Positions 8,070 to 17,460 of a stretch of DNA of 64,000 bases are shown piece by piece; position 1 is the stretch's first letter; each line of letters begins with the position of its first letter. Origin of the DNA: Sedimentitalea xiamensis (lineage in GTDB: Bacteria; Pseudomonadota; Alphaproteobacteria; Rhodobacterales; Rhodobacteraceae); assembly GCF_030164465.1 (NCBI RefSeq), contig NZ_JASNJE010000002.1:205266-269265 (forward strand), given 5' to 3'. The notes under the pieces were generated by a model, which searched no databases, was not told the DNA's origin, and worked only from the letters and a program-made list of their open reading frames with translations. A program made the position numbers and the translations under genes.

Positions 8070-10478
8070 TCAGTGCGCCGTGGCGGAGGTGCCTTCCTGC
8101 GACGTCAGCGCCGCCTTGGCCGCTGCGGCCTCTTCGGCGGCCTCGTCCCATTCGATGGGCTCGGGCGCACGCAGCAACGCATGTTTCAGAACTTCCGACA
8201 CATGCTTGACCGGGATGATCTTCAGCCCTTCCTTCACGTTATCGGGGATCTCCGCGAGATCCTTTTCGTTCTCCTCGGGGATCAGCACGGTCTTGATGCC
8301 GCCTCTGAGAGCCGCCAGCAGTTTTTCCTTCAGGCCGCCGATCGGCATCGCGTTGCCCCGCAGGCTGACCTCGCCAGTCATGGCGATGTCCTTCCTGACG
8401 GGAATCTGCGTCAGCACCGACACGATCGACGTGACCATCGCCAGGCCCGCGCTCGGCCCGTCCTTCGGGGTTGCTCCGTCGGGCACGTGGACGTGGATAT
8501 CCAGCGTGTCGAATTTCGGCGGCTTGACCCCGATCTGCGGGCTGATCGACCGGACATAGGAACTGGCCGCGTCGATGCTTTCCTTCATCACGTCGCCCAG
8601 CTTGCCGGTGGTCTTCATCCGGCCCTTACCCGGCAGCCGCAGCGCTTCGATCTGCAAGAGCTCGCCGCCGACGCTGGTATAGGCCAGCCCGGTCACGACC
8701 CCGATCTGGTCCTCCTGTTCGGCCAGCCCGTAACGGTACTTGGGCACACCCAGGAAATCGTTCAGGTTCTCGGGTGTCACAGTAACGCTCTCGGCCTCGC
8801 CCTTGATGATCCGGGTCAGGCTCTTGCGGCACACCTTGGCGATCTCGCGCTCGAGGTTCCGCACCCCCGCTTCGCGGGTATAGATACGGATGATATCGGT
8901 CAGCGCGGCATCCGTCAGGTCGAACTCCCTGGCCTTCAGCCCATGGTTCTTGACCTGTTTCGGGATCAGGTGCTGCTTAGCGATCTCGCGCTTCTCGTCC
9001 TCGGTATAGCCGGCCAGCGGAATGATCTCCATCCGGTCCAGCAACGGCCCAGGCATGTTGTAGGAGTTCGACGTGGTCAGGAACATCACGTTGCTCAGGT
9101 CATACTCGACCTCGAGATAGTGATCCATGAAGGTGTTGTTCTGTTCCGGGTCCAGCACCTCGAGCATCGCGCTCGCCGGATCGCCCCGGAAATCCTGGCC
9201 CATCTTGTCGATCTCGTCGAGCAGGATCAGCGGGTTCGTCGTCTTGGCCTTCTTCAGCGCCTGGATGATCTTGCCCGGCATCGACCCGATATAGGTGCGC
9301 CGGTGGCCGCGAATCTCGGATTCATCGCGCACCCCGCCCAGCGAAATGCGGATGAACTCGCGCCCGGTGGCGCGCGCCACCGACTTGCCCAGACTGGTCT
9401 TGCCCACACCCGGCGGGCCGACGAGGCACATGATCGGCCCTTTCATCTTCTTGCTGCGCTGCTGCACCGCCAGGTATTCGACGATCCGCTCCTTGACCTT
9501 CTCCAGGCCATAGTGGTCGTCGTCCAGAACCTGCTGTGCCCGGCCCAGATCCTTCTTGACGCGCGACTTCACGCCCCACGGGATCGACAGCATCCAGTCG
9601 AGATAGTTGCGCACAACGGTGGCCTCGGCGCTCATCGGGCTCATGTTCCTGAGCTTCTTGAGCTCCGCCTCGGCCTTCTCGCGCGCTTCCTTGGACAGCT
9701 TGGTCTCGGCGATCCGCGCTTCCAGTTCGGCGATTTCGCCCTCGCCTTCCTCGCCGTCGCCCAGTTCCTTCTGAATGGCCTTCATCTGCTCATTCAGATA
9801 ATATTCGCGCTGGGTCTTCTCCATCTGCGACTTGACGCGGGTCTTGATCTTTTTCTCGACCTGCAGCACCGACAGTTCGCCCTGCATCAGGCCATAGACC
9901 TTCTCCAGCCGCTCGCTGATGCTCAGTGTTTCCAGCAGGTCCTGCTTCTGGCCGACCTCAATCCCCAGATGTCCGGCCACCAGATCGGCCAGCTTGGCCG
10001 GCTCGGTGCTCTCGCCCACGGCGGTCAGCGCTTCTTCGGGGATGTTCTTGCGCACCTTGGCGTAGCGTTCGAATTCATTGGCCACCGTGCGCACCAGCGC
10101 CTCGGTCGTGGTCACGTCGCCCGGCATTTCGGTCAGGTATTCGGCCTGGGCCTCGAAGAACGACTCGTTCTCGATGAACTCGGTAATCCGCACCCGCGCC
10201 TGGCCTTCGACCAGCACCTTCACGGTGCCGTCGGGCAGTTTCAGAAGCTGCAGCACATTGGCCAGGACGCCGGCCTTGTAGATGCCGCTGCTGTCCGGAT
10301 CGTCCACGCTGGGATCGATCTGGCTGGACAGAAGGATCTGCTTGTCGTCCGACATCACCTCTTCCAGCGCGCGGACCGATTTTTCGCGTCCCACGAACAG
10401 CGGCACGATCATGTGGGGAAACACCACAATGTCGCGCAGCGGCAGCACGGGGTAGGACGAATTGAGGGGCTCTTGCAT
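8070..10478 (-). CDS. lon: ATP-dependent Lon protease
   Basis: 802 residues, the usual Lon length. Cytosolic AAA+ serine protease that degrades damaged and regulatory proteins. The N-terminal substrate-binding domain opens with [20 protein letters not shown]. The central AAA+ module has Walker [10 protein letters not shown] and Walker B ILLDEIDK. The C-terminal protease domain has the Ser-Lys dyad: Ser676 in [11 protein letters not shown] and Lys719 in GGLKEK. Start at 10478 is supported by AAGGAT upstream. It appears monocistronic, with a terminator at its 3' end and a possible heat-shock-type promoter about 80 bases upstream. No clpX or hupB neighbour is seen upstream. Confidence 0.98.
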   Translation of the reverse strand: MQEPLNSSYPVLPLRDIVVFPHMIVPLFVGREKSVRALEEVMSDDKQILLSSQIDPSVDDPDSSGIYKAGVLANVLQLLKLPDGTVKVLVEGQARVRITEFIENESFFEAQAEYLTEMPGDVTTTEALVRTVANEFERYAKVRKNIPEEALTAVGESTEPAKLADLVAGHLGIEVGQKQDLLETLSISERLEKVYGLMQGELSVLQVEKKIKTRVKSQMEKTQREYYLNEQMKAIQKELGDGEEGEGEIAELEARIAETKLSKEAREKAEAELKKLRNMSPMSAEATVVRNYLDWMLSIPWGVKSRVKKDLGRAQQVLDDDHYGLEKVKERIVEYLAVQQRSKKMKGPIMCLVGPPGVGKTSLGKSVARATGREFIRISLGGVRDESEIRGHRRTYIGSMPGKIIQALKKAKTTNPLILLDEIDKMGQDFRGDPASAMLEVLDPEQNNTFMDHYLEVEYDLSNVMFLTTSNSYNMPGPLLDRMEIIPLAGYTEDEKREIAKQHLIPKQVKNHGLKAREFDLTDAALTDIIRIYTREAGVRNLEREIAKVCRKSLTRIIKGEAESVTVTPENLNDFLGVPKYRYGLAEQEDQIGVVTGLAYTSVGGELLQIEALRLPGKGRMKTTGKLGDVMKESIDAASSYVRSISPQIGVKPPKFDTLDIHVHVPDGATPKDGPSAGLAMVTSIVSVLTQIPVRKDIAMTGEVSLRGNAMPIGGLKEKLLAALRGGIKTVLIPEENEKDLAEIPDNVKEGLKIIPVKHVSEVLKHALLRAPEPIEWDEAAEEAAAAKAALTSQEGTSATAH

Positions 10479-10559
10479 GCTCTATCCTTGTTGTTGGCAA
10501 GATGGCGCCGGTCCCGCTGTGCGGCAACGCCCGGCCATCTCCGTTCTCAGACCTGTAAG

Positions 10560-10586
10560 GTGGGGCACCGGGGGCGCCAATTCAAC
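10560..10586 (-). promoter_or_regulatory. Candidate RpoH (sigma32)-like promoter for lon
   Basis: On the minus strand GTTGAA (10586-10581) and CCCCAC (10565-10560) are separated by 15 bases, each one mismatch from the classic CTTGAA/CCCCAT heat-shock elements. It lies 82 bases before the lon start. Lon is a standard RpoH target, but the match is short and untested. Confidence 0.4.
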
Positions 10587-10785
10587 CTCACGGCGGTCAG
10601 GCCGAGACAGAATGACCCGCTCCGCAAACAAGGGCAAGGTGTCAAATGCCCGACAATTGCCGCAAATTCCCCTATGCTCCAAGCCTCCTGTGACACGAGA
10701 GGTTCCGGACCGGGGGGACGACAGGCTAACACTTCGGGCGGACAGCATCAGGAGCACCAGATGATTCCCCGTTTTACCGACGACA

Positions 10786-11100
10786 ATGGCTCTTCTGCCC
10801 ATCGACACGCAAAAGGGCGTCCATGTGCTCGCTCATTGGGGCGGTCTGACCGGACGGATGAGCAACCTTGCCTAACGGGACAATCTCGTCGCCTTGCTCG
10901 GGGCCTTTCGCGGCGCGGGACGCACCATCGCCTACACTCGTCACGACAGCAGCGAACCCGACAGCCCGTTGAAGTTCTCCCTACCTACCGGGGCATAGCT
11001 TGACGGGCGGGAAATCCACGACAACGAAATCGTGGTGAAAAAGGCCGTGAACAGCGGCTTCATCGGAACTTCGCTGGATGTCGAGCTGCTCCGCGCCTGA
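10786..11100 (+). pseudogene. Isochorismatase-family cysteine hydrolase pseudogene
   Basis: A single frame from ATG 10786 to TGA 11098-11100 reads like the N-terminal half of an isochorismatase-like hydrolase: start MALLPIDTQKGVHVLAHWGG, then LVALLGAFRGAGRTIAYTRH with the family's DS.EPDSPL segment, then EIVVKKAVNSGFIGTSLDVE. It is interrupted by in-frame stops at 10873-10875 (TAA) and 10996-10998 (TAG). It ends before the catalytic Cys region (the segment normally after GTDLE...L). It is therefore both nonsense-mutated and 3'-truncated. It lies between lon and a lipoprotein gene. Confidence 0.8.
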
Positions 11101-11133
11101 GAGCGCGCCGTCGTGTCTTGCCGCGGTCCGCGT

Positions 11134-11928
11134 CTACAAGGCGCGGAACGCGTCTGACAGCCGGTCCTGATCGTAGGAATCGTCGCGGCGCCAGTCGAGA
11201 ACGCCGTCCTCCGGGCGGATCAGCGGATCGTAGACGATCCATTCCGAGAAACAGATCGGACGGTCTTCAGCCGCCGCCCCATCCACCGCGCCGCAGGAGG
11301 CGGTGTTGGAGAGGTCAGCCTTCACCTTGACGATCTCCTTGCCCGGCAGGGCGACCTCGAACACCGCGGCCGCGCTGTTCTCCCCGGCCCCCTTTGCCGC
11401 GAACTCGACCTTTCCCGCGCGCAGTTCGACCTGGAGGATGACCACCCGGTAGCGCTGATCGTTTGGCCGGAAGAGATCGTTGATACCGCTTTCGGTTTCC
11501 CCCGCCGCCTTGAGCTGTCTCACATACTCCGACAGCGCGGATTTCGTCAGGTCGTAACTGTAGCGAACCGTGTTGTCCGCTGTCGCGGAAATCTGCGCCC
11601 CGACCGACGACTTGACCAGACTCGCATCCCCGATCGGCAAGCCTTCAATGCCGATATTGGCCAGCCTGCTGGCCGAAACCGATGCGGGCGCGGGGCTTTG
11701 CGACGCCAACCGCAATGCGACGGTGGAAATCTCCTGAAGCCGGTTGGTCTCCGTGTTCCAGACGAAAAACGTGCCCGCCGACTGCCCCCGCGGATTGTAG
11801 ATGCCCACGTTGCCAGCCTTGGAATAGGCATAGTTCACCTGCGCAAGCCCCGGTTCGATCCCGCCCGAATTGGGACCACACCCCGACAGTCCCGCCGCGA
11901 CGGCACATGCCCCGATCACCATCCTCAT
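11134..11928 (-). CDS. Lipoprotein of unknown function
   Basis: 264 residues. A short signal peptide with lipobox LSGC (MRMVIGACAVAAGLSGC) predicts a lipid-anchored periplasmic protein. The remainder is a mixed polar sequence with no family I recognise. It includes GNVGIYNPRGQSAGTFFVWN near the N-terminus and a C-terminal ASCGAVDGAAAEDRPICF with two Cys that could form a disulfide. The ATG at 11928 follows AGGGGGA at 7 bases; the frame extends further upstream without a ribosome site. It is isolated, with no obvious operon partner. Confidence 0.65.
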   Translation of the reverse strand: MRMVIGACAVAAGLSGCGPNSGGIEPGLAQVNYAYSKAGNVGIYNPRGQSAGTFFVWNTETNRLQEISTVALRLASQSPAPASVSASRLANIGIEGLPIGDASLVKSSVGAQISATADNTVRYSYDLTKSALSEYVRQLKAAGETESGINDLFRPNDQRYRVVILQVELRAGKVEFAAKGAGENSAAAVFEVALPGKEIVKVKADLSNTASCGAVDGAAAEDRPICFSEWIVYDPLIRPEDGVLDWRRDDSYDQDRLSDAFRAL

Positions 11929-12235
11929 GCCAATTCCCCCTGAAACGTCTTTAAAAAACAGACCTCTAGAGAACCAGAAAACGGCTCGAAAGTCAATTCG
12001 CGGCGGCCTCGGAAACCGGCCTTCCGCCTCGGTGCGGGAAAGGGACAACGGACGGGTTTGCCTTGCAACCGATACTTCGGGGCGCATCGCGGCCACGCAG
12101 CCCCGCTGGCACGCCCCTCCCATCCGTCCGGGTACGGCAACGGTGCCTCGCCGCAAGAGACACCGCCGGTCGCACGGGTTGGCCGCGCTCGCCAGAACAT
12201 GCAGAACGATGCCGCAGGCGATCAGGACACCCCTG
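11929..12235. other. Intergenic region, nothing recognised
   Basis: About 300 bases between a lipoprotein gene and the YrhK-like gene, both on the minus strand. It presumably carries the lipoprotein promoter. No conserved ORF, RNA or repeat was seen. Confidence 0.5.
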
Positions 12236-12511
12236 TCATTTCAAAGACTGCGCGACATCCTCATAGTCGCCCATGCGCATGTAGATCAGCTCCCGCACAA
12301 GCTTGATGCTCGGACGCGCCCCGAACAGGACCGACCCGATCACGAACAGCCATGTGGCCGCGTATGTGGTCGCCTCGCTGAAGAACAGCAGGCTGCCGGC
12401 CAGAAACAATGCCGCCGCGCAGAAATCCGTCACCGTATAGGCCAGTTCGAAATAGGCATAGAGCCTCAGGTGCCGCGCGCTGCGGCTGCGGTTGTCCGGA
12501 CTGAAAAACAT
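12236..12511 (-). CDS. YrhK-like small membrane protein
   Basis: 91 residues. Two hydrophobic segments, FCAAALFLAGSLLFF and TWLFVIGSVLFGARP, with a preceding FELAYTVTD and a trailing KLVRELIYMRMG, match the pattern of the YrhK domain found in short bacterial membrane proteins; function is unknown. The ATG at 12511 is preferred over the GTG six bases earlier because AGGAG lies at the correct distance for it. Confidence 0.7.
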   Translation of the reverse strand: MFFSPDNRSRSARHLRLYAYFELAYTVTDFCAAALFLAGSLLFFSEATTYAATWLFVIGSVLFGARPSIKLVRELIYMRMGDYEDVAQSLK

Positions 12512-12672
12512 GACCACTCCTTTCAGACGTCGCGACCCGTAGGGATGTCCTGCCCCAAAGCATTCGTCAGCCCAATACGGTCACCGCAGAACAAAAGATC
12601 AACCGCCTTGACCGCGAATTTCGCCGCTATCGCACCCGCCGACGCGCCACCCCGACACGCTTTTCAATCGGA

Positions 12673-13665
12673 TCAATCCTGTTCAGGCGCATACGCCATC
12701 AGCATCAATGGCTCATCCACCTCCGCTTCCAGCCTGTCCAGATAGTCGCGCCCATGAACCTCATGCGCAATCAGCGTCTCTGCCAGGCTCGGAACCGAAG
12801 CCATCCTGTGCCGCACTTCCGACAAGAGCAGCGACACATTGCGCGCGGCGGTGTCGTTTCCGGCAAACCGGTGCAGCAACCGGTCCTCTGGCAGATCCTG
12901 GACGATCTTCCGGTAGCTGCCGAAAAGCATCCGTGCACGTTCCGCGGCGCGTTCCTTCTCATCCAGCCAGATCAAGCCCTTGATCTGCGCGGTTCCGCAC
13001 AGCGACAGGGCCGCGAACAGCTGAGTCAGGAAATCGGGATCGATGCTCTCGCGGCGTCCCACATGTCGGATCCCGATCTCGATTTCCCCGAACGCATCAT
13101 GTAGCGCCCGCTCACTGTTCCGCACCTCGGTCTCGGGGTTGCGCACCAGACGCGCCTCATCGAGCCGTTGCAAATGGCCCTCCACCCTTCTCAGCGTGCG
13201 ATGCAGATCCCAGTCCTCCCGCTTTGCAGTACTTTCCTCGAACTTGGCCTCGATCTGTTCAAGCGACCGGTCGATCCTGCTCAGCCGGCTCAGGATCATC
13301 GCCGTGCTTGCCGCCGTCACCCCGATCCCCGCCACCGATGTGATGAGCGTGGCCGTCTGCATCGCCTGCATCCCGCCCATCATCGTCTCGATGACCCCCA
13401 ACCGCTTCTTGATCTGCTCGTTCTGGATCAGGGTCCCGATCCCGGTCAGCGACGACACCGGGTCGGGCACCACGCTGCCCACCGCGCTCAGAACCTGCCC
13501 GACGATGCTCTGCGTCACCCCGGTTTCCTGCAGATGCGCGACGATCTTCTTGCTGGCCGCATCGCGCACCAGCATGCCGATGCGTTCATACTCTCCCGCC
13601 GCAACCCTGCTCAAAATTTCATCGGGAACGCGCGCCAGAATGGGCACCGTATCGGCCAAACTCAT
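12673..13665 (-). CDS. Unrecognised protein with membrane hairpin and coiled coil (second gene of a pair)
   Basis: 330 residues, no family recognised. The N-terminal 60 residues look like an amphipathic helical region. There is a weakly hydrophobic stretch around 55-80 (GQVLSAVGSVVPDPVSSLTG), then a clearer hydrophobic hairpin at about 100-127 (QTATLITSVAGIGVTAASTA). A predicted coiled coil follows (LSRIDRSLEQIEAKFEES), then a long helical C-terminal domain. No signal peptide. It overlaps the upstream gene by four bases (ATGA), so the two are translationally coupled. The layout recalls helical membrane-inserting proteins, but that is only a resemblance. Confidence 0.65.
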   Translation of the reverse strand: MSLADTVPILARVPDEILSRVAAGEYERIGMLVRDAASKKIVAHLQETGVTQSIVGQVLSAVGSVVPDPVSSLTGIGTLIQNEQIKKRLGVIETMMGGMQAMQTATLITSVAGIGVTAASTAMILSRLSRIDRSLEQIEAKFEESTAKREDWDLHRTLRRVEGHLQRLDEARLVRNPETEVRNSERALHDAFGEIEIGIRHVGRRESIDPDFLTQLFAALSLCGTAQIKGLIWLDEKERAAERARMLFGSYRKIVQDLPEDRLLHRFAGNDTAARNVSLLLSEVRHRMASVPSLAETLIAHEVHGRDYLDRLEAEVDEPLMLMAYAPEQD

Positions 13666-14333
13666 GATCTCTCCTCCAAAGCAGCCAGTCTGCGGTCAAG
13701 AGCCAGGTCCAGACGTCCGAGAAACCGCATCCGGACGCTATTCGCTTCATCGGCGATCATCGCACGCTCTGCGCAGTCCCGGACATGCGTCTTGAACCTG
13801 TCGCGCAGGCTCGACGTGGCCCAACCAAGAATCGCGGGCGATGTATAGGAAGCGGCAAGCGCCACCGCCGCGGCCACGCTGAATACCGGCCAGGAAAAAG
13901 TCACCACCGCACCGGTCGTGAACAGCCCCAGGATGGCGGTCGCCGTCGTCGTGGTGGCTATTCCTCCCGCGGCTGCGGCGGCCCCGACCGCCCCGGCGGC
14001 CAACACACCGCCCGCCGCGAGCGCGGCCCCCTCATAGTATCCCAGCCCGTCAAACACCGCCGCCCCCTCGATCTCGGCCATCGACTCCTCCACCGAGTCG
14101 CGCAACGACCGTTCCATCCGGCGACTGAACATCGCGATATCGGATTGCAGCTTGCGCTGCACGTGCTGGCGCGCATCGGACTCATGAAGCAGGTCCCACG
14201 CGCTCAGCGCATCGATCCGCCTCATCGCGGACTGCACATAGCGATTACAGGCCGCCCGGCACTCCTGATTCACGCGAAACCGTTCGGCGTTCCACCAATC
14301 AAGCGTTTCACTTTCCAGAATCAGCGCGTTCAA
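13662..14333 (-). CDS. Unrecognised protein with long Ala/Gly-rich membrane region (first gene of a pair)
   Basis: 223 residues, no family recognised. About 95 N-terminal residues are charged and helical, with DWWNAERFRVNQECRAACNR near the start. Then comes a ~75-residue hydrophobic block rich in Ala, Gly and Thr (around 98-172, including GIATTTTATAILGLFTTGAV) that could form two or three membrane helices. A basic helical tail of ~50 residues ends in RLDLALDRRLAALEERS. Its stop overlaps the next gene's start. The pair is flanked by unrelated genes. Confidence 0.65.
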   Translation of the reverse strand: MNALILESETLDWWNAERFRVNQECRAACNRYVQSAMRRIDALSAWDLLHESDARQHVQRKLQSDIAMFSRRMERSLRDSVEESMAEIEGAAVFDGLGYYEGAALAAGGVLAAGAVGAAAAAGGIATTTTATAILGLFTTGAVVTFSWPVFSVAAAVALAASYTSPAILGWATSSLRDRFKTHVRDCAERAMIADEANSVRMRFLGRLDLALDRRLAALEERS

Positions 14334-14487
14334 AACTCGAAAACGTCCACAATTTCGATACTCCGGAAAACGCTACAAAACTTGTGAACAATCACCAAGG
14401 CAGAAATGAACGCCCATGGCGGCCGCCCGTCCGACGGGACGGCGGGCGGGGCGTCTTGGCCGCAAGGCCAACAGCGCCGCACGGCCG

Positions 14488-15627
<1,140 letters not shown>

Positions 15628-15726
15628 TTACCGCCCCCGGCGGGAAAAGCAAAGCCCGCGCCCGCCGTCCGGCGGCTCCGCCCGCTCCATGCCTCGCCGC
15701 CCACAACCTTGCCTTCGACCGCCCCT

Positions 15727-16132
15727 GCCGCATCAACGCGCTGACCACCAAGGCCCGTAACATCTGGTTCGTGCTGCTGGGCGTGCTGGTCTTCGTCGGC
15801 ATCACCCTGCTGCGAGTCGAACATATCGACTTCTACGGCATCGACCGCGCCACAGCCCTGCCGCTGGTCAGTGTCGAAATGACCACCAGGTCCTTCTTCG
15901 TCGCCGCGCCGATCTGGACTTGCCCTGAAAAAGTGGAGAGCACCAACTGAGGAACCAAGAGGTGTTCTCTGGGAAACGGAAACAAACCAACGCCGGAGTT
16001 TCGGCGTGAAGCGGTGCGGATGGCTTTCGCTTTCCCGAAAATTGGCGTGATCGCTTTTGGGATAGCATGATATACGCCCCCGAAGAGTGGCACGACGTCA
16101 CTCCCATCCCGCCGCCTCCCGGCTGCACGTGA
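15727..16132 (+). pseudogene. Gutted duplicate of the downstream pentapeptide-repeat gene
   Basis: 15727-15915 translates to a close copy of the N-terminus of the intact gene at 17461 (RINALTTKARNIWFVLLGVL versus RIDALTANARNTWFALLGVL, continuing to TRSFFVAAPI). 16073-16132 translates to YAPEEWHDVTPIPPPPGC, a copy of that gene's C-terminal segment (FAPPEWHDVAPVPPPDGC), ending in a stop. Everything between, including all pentapeptide repeats, is gone and replaced by ~150 bases of IS-like sequence. The remaining ends flank the SPFH/NfeD genes on the opposite side from the intact copy. Confidence 0.85.
15916..16066 (+). mobile_element. IS3-type orfA fragment inside the gutted pentapeptide gene
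   Basis: A short frame in this segment reads KPTPEFRREAVRMAF, the characteristic N-terminus of IS3-family OrfA transposases. It is preceded by ~60 bases (TGAAAAAGTGGAGAGCACC) that look like the element's terminal region. It is cut off after about 15 codons of similarity, so only a scar remains, probably from insertion followed by deletion. Confidence 0.6.
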
Positions 16133-16226
16133 GACCACCCGCCTCTCACGGCCGCCGACTGACCGGGCTTGCAACCCGCACCCGTTCGGGTCACATGAAA
16201 GGACACGCAGCAACCGGACCTGACCC

Positions 16227-17117
16227 ATGACCGAAGACCAGATCTACACCCTGCTTTCCGACAGCGGCATCTACCTTCTCGGCGCGCTGTTCCTGATCAT
16301 CATCGTGTTCAAGGGCGTGCGCATCGTGCCACAATCGGAAAAGCACGTGGTCGAACGCTTCGGGCGGCTGCATTCGGTGCTCGGCCCCGGCATCAACTTC
16401 ATCGTGCCGTTTCTTGACGTGGTCGCCCACAAGATCTCGATCCTCGAACGCCAGCTCCCCACCGCCAGCCAGGACGCGATCACCAAGGACAACGTGCTGG
16501 TGCAGGTCGATACATCGGTCTTCTATCGCATCACCGAACCGGAAAAGACCGTCTACCGCATCCGCGACGTGGACGCCGCGATCTCGACCACAGTGGCCGG
16601 CATCGTGCGTGCAGAGATCGGCAAGATGGATCTCGACGAGGTGCAGTCCAACCGCGCCCAGCTCATCGCCACCATCAAGGCCAGCGTCGAGGACGCAGTG
16701 GACGACTGGGGCATCGAAGTCACCCGCGCGGAGATCCTCGACGTGAACCTCGATCAGGCCACCCGCGACGCGATGCTGCAACAGCTCAACGCCGAACGCG
16801 AACGCCGCGCCCAGGTGACACGCGCCGAAGGCGCCAAGCGCGCGGTCGAACTTAATGCGGATGCGGAACTCTACGCCGCCGAGCAGGTTGCCAAGGCCCG
16901 CCGCATCCAGGCCGATGCCGAAGCCTACGCCACCGGCGTCGTGGCGCGGGCGATCAAGGACAACGGGCTTGAAGCCGCGCAATACCAGGTCGCCCTGAAA
17001 CAGGTCGAGGCGCTGAACAAGCTGGGCGACGGTGCCGGCAAGCAGACCATCGTGCTGCCCGCCAACGCCATCGAAGCCTTCGGCGATGCCTTCAAGATGC
17101 TCAGGGGCGGCTCCTGA
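16227..17117 (+). CDS. qmcA: SPFH/band 7 stomatin-like membrane protein (QmcA-like)
   Basis: 296 residues. One N-terminal membrane anchor (GIYLLGALFLIIIVFKGVRI) followed by the SPFH domain with VPQSEKHVVERFGRLHSVLGPGINFIVP. A long helical tail follows, rich in Ala, Glu and Arg (RERRAQVTRAEGAKRAVELN). Such proteins form large oligomers at membranes and work with a NfeD-family partner, as here: the next gene overlaps by one base. The family is tied to membrane microdomain organisation and membrane-protein quality control; the client here is unknown. Confidence 0.93.
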   Translation: MTEDQIYTLLSDSGIYLLGALFLIIIVFKGVRIVPQSEKHVVERFGRLHSVLGPGINFIVPFLDVVAHKISILERQLPTASQDAITKDNVLVQVDTSVFYRITEPEKTVYRIRDVDAAISTTVAGIVRAEIGKMDLDEVQSNRAQLIATIKASVEDAVDDWGIEVTRAEILDVNLDQATRDAMLQQLNAERERRAQVTRAEGAKRAVELNADAELYAAEQVAKARRIQADAEAYATGVVARAIKDNGLEAAQYQVALKQVEALNKLGDGAGKQTIVLPANAIEAFGDAFKMLRGGS

Positions 17118-17386
17118 TGGCGGTGCTCTCGCTCTGGTGGGCCTGGCTGGGTGTCGCCCTGGTGCTGGGCATCGCGGAAGTGCTTCTGCCGGGCTTCATC
17201 TTCCTGGGCTTCGCCATCGGCGCGGTGGCCGTAGCCGGGCTGCTGGCGCTTGGCCTCGCCGTCTCGCTGCCGGTCCTGCTCCTGATCTTCGCGGCCCTGT
17301 CGCTGGTCGCCTGGCTCATCCTGCGCCGTTACTTCGCCCTGCCCAAAGGCCAGGTCAAACGCTTCCACGACGACATCAACGACTGA
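17117..17386 (+). CDS. NfeD-family short membrane protein
   Basis: 89 residues. Two or three closely packed hydrophobic segments (LSLWWAWLGVALVLGIAEVLL, GFIFLGFAIGAVAVAGLLAL, PVLLLIFAALSLVAWLILRRYF) and a short basic tail. This is the short NfeD form with little or no C-terminal OB domain. Its ATG overlaps the TGA of the SPFH gene, so the two are translationally coupled; SPFH-NfeD pairing is a well-known gene partnership. Confidence 0.88.
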   Translation: MAVLSLWWAWLGVALVLGIAEVLLPGFIFLGFAIGAVAVAGLLALGLAVSLPVLLLIFAALSLVAWLILRRYFALPKGQVKRFHDDIND

Positions 17387-17460
17387 CTCCGCACGCCAAA
17401 GTTGCTTTTTGACCCGAGTCCGCGCACTCTCGACGAATTGAGACAAAAGCGATTGCCCCC

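Noticed and set aside
8073..11003. Long plus-strand frame antisense to lon
   Set aside because: High-GC shadow frame; Lon on the minus strand has full-length family conservation.
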